NCBI RefSeq assembly: GCF_030268965.1
Contig: NZ_BSSE01000007.1
Location: 1-64,000 of the forward strand
Reading direction: 5' to 3'
Length of the DNA stretch: 64,000 nucleotides
Origin: Microtetraspora sp. NBRC 16547
GTDB lineage: Bacteria; Actinomycetota; Actinomycetes; Streptosporangiales; Streptosporangiaceae
A program made the translations under genes and the position numbers. The notes beneath the pieces were generated by a model, which was not told where the DNA came from, ran no database searches, and worked only from the letters and a program-made list of their open reading frames with translations. Shown here in pieces: positions 61,901 through 64,000 of this stretch; the stretch's first letter is position 1, and each line of letters begins with the position of its first letter.

Positions 61901-64000
61901 CTGGTCGGCGACGAAGCAACGTGCCTCCGGCAACGGGAGTCCAAGGGGCACGTTCGCGGTCACGCGCGGCGCGTTCCCGGTGGAGCAGCCGAGCACGGCG
62001 ACGGTCGTCTCGGTCGGGCCGTAGTGGACCTGTACCTCCAGGTCGGGCCGTACGTCCGCGATCCGGTCCACCAGCGTCCACGGGACGGCCTCGCCCGCCA
62101 GGACGAGCACGCGGCGCGGCAGCACCGCAGACAGGTCACCGTGCGAGGCCAGCAGTTCCAGGTGGCTGGGCACGCACTTGAGGAAGTCGACACCGTGCCC
62201 GGTCATGTGAGCGGCGAAGGCGGGCGGGTCGGTGGCCGTGTCCCGGTCGAGCAGGTGCAGCGCCGCGCCCGTCGTCAGCGCGCCGAAGACGTTGAGGATG
62301 CCGAGGTCAGCGGCCGCCGTTGACGCCAGCGCCCACGATTCGAGCGGACCCGCCGGGCTGAGCCGGGACAGGATCCCGTCCAGGTAGGTCGTGATATTCC
62401 GGTGCTCGACCGCCACGCCCTTGGGGGTTCCGGTCGAGCCGGACGTGAAGATCACGTAGGCGAGGTCCTCGGGCCCGACCACGACGCCGCCCGGTTCTGT
62501 GTCGCCCACCGGTTCTGGGTCGCCCGGTTCTACGTCGGCGGCGGCGCTGCCATGTGGAGGGTCTTCGTCGGGGAGCCAGGGGGCGACGGCGGTGACGTCC
62601 TCCGGCAGCCGGTCCGCCAGGTCGGCGGCGCAGACCACGATGCGGGCCCCGGCGGTGGCCAGCATCGCCGCGATCCGGTCCGCGGGGGCGGCGTCGTCGA
62701 TCGGGACATAGCCCGCCCCCGCCTTCAGCACGCCGAGCATGGCCACCGGCAGGTCCCGCGTCCGCTCCATCAGGACGGCGACCCGGTCCCCGCGCTCCAC
62801 TCCCGCCGCGCGCAGGCGGTGGGCGAGCCGTGTCGCGCGCTCCTCCAGTTCCGCGTACGTGAGCGTGCCGTCCGCCGCCACGACCGCCGTCGCCGACGGG
62901 GTGCGTACCGCGTGGGCGGAGATCCGCCCGTGCAGCGTCGGCCCGCCGACCGGCGTTCCTCGCGGCCCGGTCAGCAGCGCGTCCACGCCCGGATCGAGGT
63001 CGAGGTCGCCGATCCTGCGGTCGGGATCCGCGGTGAGCTGGTCGAGGACCGCGACGAAGAATCCGGCGATCCGCCGTGCCGTCGCCTCGTCGAACAGCTC
63101 GGGACGGTAGGCGAGGCCACCCCACAGCCCGGCACGGGTGTCCTGGACGGTCCAGCTCAGGTCGAACTTCGCGGTGACCGGTTTCATCTCCACGGCGTGC
63201 GCGTCGAGGCCGGGGAAGCCGGTGATCGGGCCGGGCGCGTCGTACACGTTGAGCAGGACCTGCGGCGAGACCGACCCCAGTGGCTCGCCCGCGTGCGCGA
63301 AGGCGTCCAGCGATTCCGCGCGGGCCCTCTCGACCAGCTCTCTGCCGGTGAGGTCGTCCTCGACCGAGGTACGGATGACCAGCGTCTGGAGGAAGCAGCC
63401 GATGAGGCGCTCGGCCTCGGGGTGCCGTCGGCCGGACTCCGGCACGCCCACGGCGATGTCGGAGCCGCCCGACACTCGCGCGAGCATGGCCTGCAACCCC
63501 GCGAGCAGGACCATGAACACCGTCGCGCCGCTCGTGGAGGCGAGCGCCCGCACCCGGGCGGCCAGCTCGTCCGGCAGTTCCAGGTCGAGCAGGCCCACCC
63601 CGGTTCCGGGGGCGGCGGGCCGTACGCGGTCCACGGGAAGCGCGATCTCGGTCGGCGACCCGTCCAGCTTGGCCGTCCACCAGCCGGGATCCGCGGCCTC
63701 GGCGGCCGACCGCTGCCACTCCACGACGTCCGCGAACTGGCGGTCGAGCGCCGGAGGCGCGGACCGGGCTCCCGTACGCGCCGCGTAGAGATCGGCGAGA
63801 TCCCGGAGGAGGACGCCCCGCGACCAGGCGTCACTGGCGATGTGATGGAGCACGAGGGCGAGCACGTGCGCGTGCGGGCCGAGGGCGAGGATCGCCGCCC
63901 GCAGCGGATACTCCTCCGCCAGCCGGAACGGCAGCCGGGCCAACTCGGCGAGCCGTCTTCCCACCGGGGTCTCGTCAGGCGTTCCCGCCTCGGCGGCGTG
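58916..64000 (-). CDS. NRPS (C-A-PCP-TE) fused to an MFS transporter, 3' part
   Basis: The frame is open at the right edge; about 1694 residues are visible. In order: a condensation domain from its HHIASDAWS active-site motif (63850 region); an adenylation domain (A3 FTSGSTGTPKG near 62430, A5 HYGPTETTV, A7 YRSGD, A8 GRIDDQVKIRGYRVEPGE, A10 NGKVDR); a carrier domain with DDFFALGGDSFTA (Ser near 61282); a thioesterase with GHCVG (Cys codon 60890-60892), GGADRAT and the His in NAGHYFLRHQ; a Gly/Ala/Asn-rich linker; and an MFS exporter of about 12 helices (GQLVSMVGSSLSSFG to the end). The specificity residues read D-L-L-K-V-A-H-V-A-K, nearest the aspartate code D-L-T-K-V-G-H-I-G-K. So the assembly line releases and may export its product from one chain. 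Confidence 0.9.
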   Translation of the reverse strand, partial: HAAEAGTPDETPVGRRLAELARLPFRLAEEYPLRAAILALGPHAHVLALVLHHIASDAWSRGVLLRDLADLYAARTGARSAPPALDRQFADVVEWQRSAAEAADPGWWTAKLDGSPTEIALPVDRVRPAAPGTGVGLLDLELPDELAARVRALASTSGATVFMVLLAGLQAMLARVSGGSDIAVGVPESGRRHPEAERLIGCFLQTLVIRTSVEDDLTGRELVERARAESLDAFAHAGEPLGSVSPQVLLNVYDAPGPITGFPGLDAHAVEMKPVTAKFDLSWTVQDTRAGLWGGLAYRPELFDEATARRIAGFFVAVLDQLTADPDRRIGDLDLDPGVDALLTGPRGTPVGGPTLHGRISAHAVRTPSATAVVAADGTLTYAELEERATRLAHRLRAAGVERGDRVAVLMERTRDLPVAMLGVLKAGAGYVPIDDAAPADRIAAMLATAGARIVVCAADLADRLPEDVTAVAPWLPDEDPPHGSAAADVEPGDPEPVGDTEPGGVVVGPEDLAYVIFTSGSTGTPKGVAVEHRNITTYLDGILSRLSPAGPLESWALASTAAADLGILNVFGALTTGAALHLLDRDTATDPPAFAAHMTGHGVDFLKCVPSHLELLASHGDLSAVLPRRVLVLAGEAVPWTLVDRIADVRPDLEVQVHYGPTETTVAVLGCSTGNAPRVTANVPLGLPLPEARCFVADQAGRALPYGVAGELWIGGPQVARGYLGHPEDPRYVTRDDGRWYRSGDRARVTSEGYLEFLGRIDDQVKIRGYRVEPGEVAAVCRALPGVAEAVVLPVGEGTGRRLVAWLVPSASAVALTVEGVRAALRDALPDYMVPSVIALLDAFPLNANGKVDRTRLVAELGAVSAGEQVAPATDTERRVAEIWARLLGVASVGATDDFFALGGDSFTAVKAVHEIDEGLRVIDLFTNPTVRELAAHLDGRSGGQGGLLHRLGGPKAGAKATATVVCVPYGGGSAAVYRPLAEALPDGVELLAIELPGHDPARPDEAPQPLEEVVERCVTELAARENGPISVYGHCVGTALATALALRLEEVGVPVTSVFLGGSFPTARLPGRLSAWFNRHLPADRWLSDRAYRDVLRAMGGLPEDLEGTAVDTAVNALRHDARQAQAWFTRRLADPAHSRLRAPVLVVIGGADRATELYEERYREWTAFADQVELAVIPNAGHYFLRHQADQLGDHLAAALHRWAEPYERSDGPPGGQPDGNRPGQDDADRPGTDASANSAPANGASVNGASAAPSPRDLRGFPTVAVGQLVSMVGSSLSSFGLGVWTFQRSGAVFDFALVTMLALLPTVLAGPVGGAFADRYDRRRIMLVCDALNGLGMAAVALLLWLDRLDFVVVCAVVTLTSVVTAFHRPAYLAAIAQLVPKPYLPQANALAQAGLGLGNLVAPLAGGALVALAGLPVVVGADVVTFVIAFLSLLAVRIPNRMFRRREESFRAAVAGGWRFFVRRPPLMVMAGYFMVVNYFTALTLAVVSPMVLSLGDATDLGVVTAVGGLGAVLGSVVMMVWGGTRRLADGMVGFVAVAGLATVLVGLTGALAVIPMIAVGLALRWGATSVINAHWLSIIQLKVRIELQGRVLATNQMLATTMTPVGYLTAAPLTTWSESLTGAATGPAIGVMLGVSGVLLTLWGVAGLRIRRLRHIEDELPDALPTAVISTDLDDLQVEADRHALVR

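Noticed and set aside
1-64000. tRNA or rRNA genes
   Set aside because: No T-arm consensus (GGTTCGAATCC type) with a matching acceptor stem and no rRNA-like conserved blocks were seen by eye; a covariance-model scan would settle it.

Overview
The window is high-GC actinobacterial DNA (roughly 70% G+C, strong G/C bias at third codon positions, GTG and TTG starts, short SD sequences). Gene content (family 2B encapsulin, AfsR/SARP regulator, CsoR, F420-type DDN protein, ECF42 sigma factor, NRPS, WXG100-like protein) fits a filamentous or sporulating actinomycete. A member of the Streptosporangiales is my best guess, but no rRNA or other marker gene is present to prove it. It reads as an accessory stretch of a large chromosome: many small transcription units, hairpin terminators between convergent genes, no tRNA, rRNA or CRISPR, and a striking number of decayed gene ends.

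Layout. 1-5 kb: 5' end of a TetR gene, divergent MaoC-type dehydratase, a 47-codon ORF directly in front of a cytochrome P450, a secreted Cys-rich protein, a HAD hydrolase and an IclR regulator. 5-8.6 kb: a family 2B encapsulin shell gene next to what looks like the 3' scar of its polyprenyl-synthase cargo gene, then a DDN-hemerythrin fusion. 8.7-12.2 kb: a four-gene cassette (56-codon ORF, large DUF6571-like protein, lipoprotein, WXG100-like protein) with overlapping starts and stops. 12.2-17.6 kb: an azt-type zinc import locus with two AztD-like proteins and one Zur-type box between the divergent arms. 17.7-20.9 kb: GH18 chitinase-like enzyme, flavin amine/amino-acid oxidase, a small Trp-rich protein.

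21.3-27.7 kb: sugar catabolism (class II aldolase, PfkB kinase, DeoR regulator) and a sugar ABC importer without its own ATPase, preceded by three DasR-like boxes. 27.8-34.2 kb: M23 peptidase, AfsR-type regulator, an orphan BtrH-like protein behind a MerR-type promoter, and a D-Ala-D-Ala carboxypeptidase. 34.4-38.6 kb: copper operon (CsoR, CopZ, His-rich periplasmic protein, CopA) with CsoR-type operators. 38.7-46 kb: ADP-ribosylglycohydrolase, DUF222/HNH protein, IS remnant, LuxR-type regulator, secreted zinc metallopeptidase, rhodanese remnant. 46-53.7 kb: TetR with paired operators facing a HelD/HelR-like RNA polymerase-recycling ATPase, a Nudix protein, a NarL-type two-component pair whose kinase is frameshifted, a DUF418 membrane protein and a LysR regulator. 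53.7-64 kb: DHA2 drug exporter, YCII/DGPF protein plus ECF42 sigma factor, AsnC regulator, tryptophan 2,3-dioxygenase, and the 3' part of an NRPS gene in which C-A-PCP-TE domains are fused to an MFS exporter.

Most interesting: the NRPS-TE(Cys)-MFS fusion, the peptide/P450 pair, the encapsulin with an apparently deleted cargo gene, the WXG cassette with its coupled 56-codon ORF, the BtrH gene with a MerR-type promoter, and the pattern of gene-end remnants. All functional statements come from reading motifs by eye; no database search was run.
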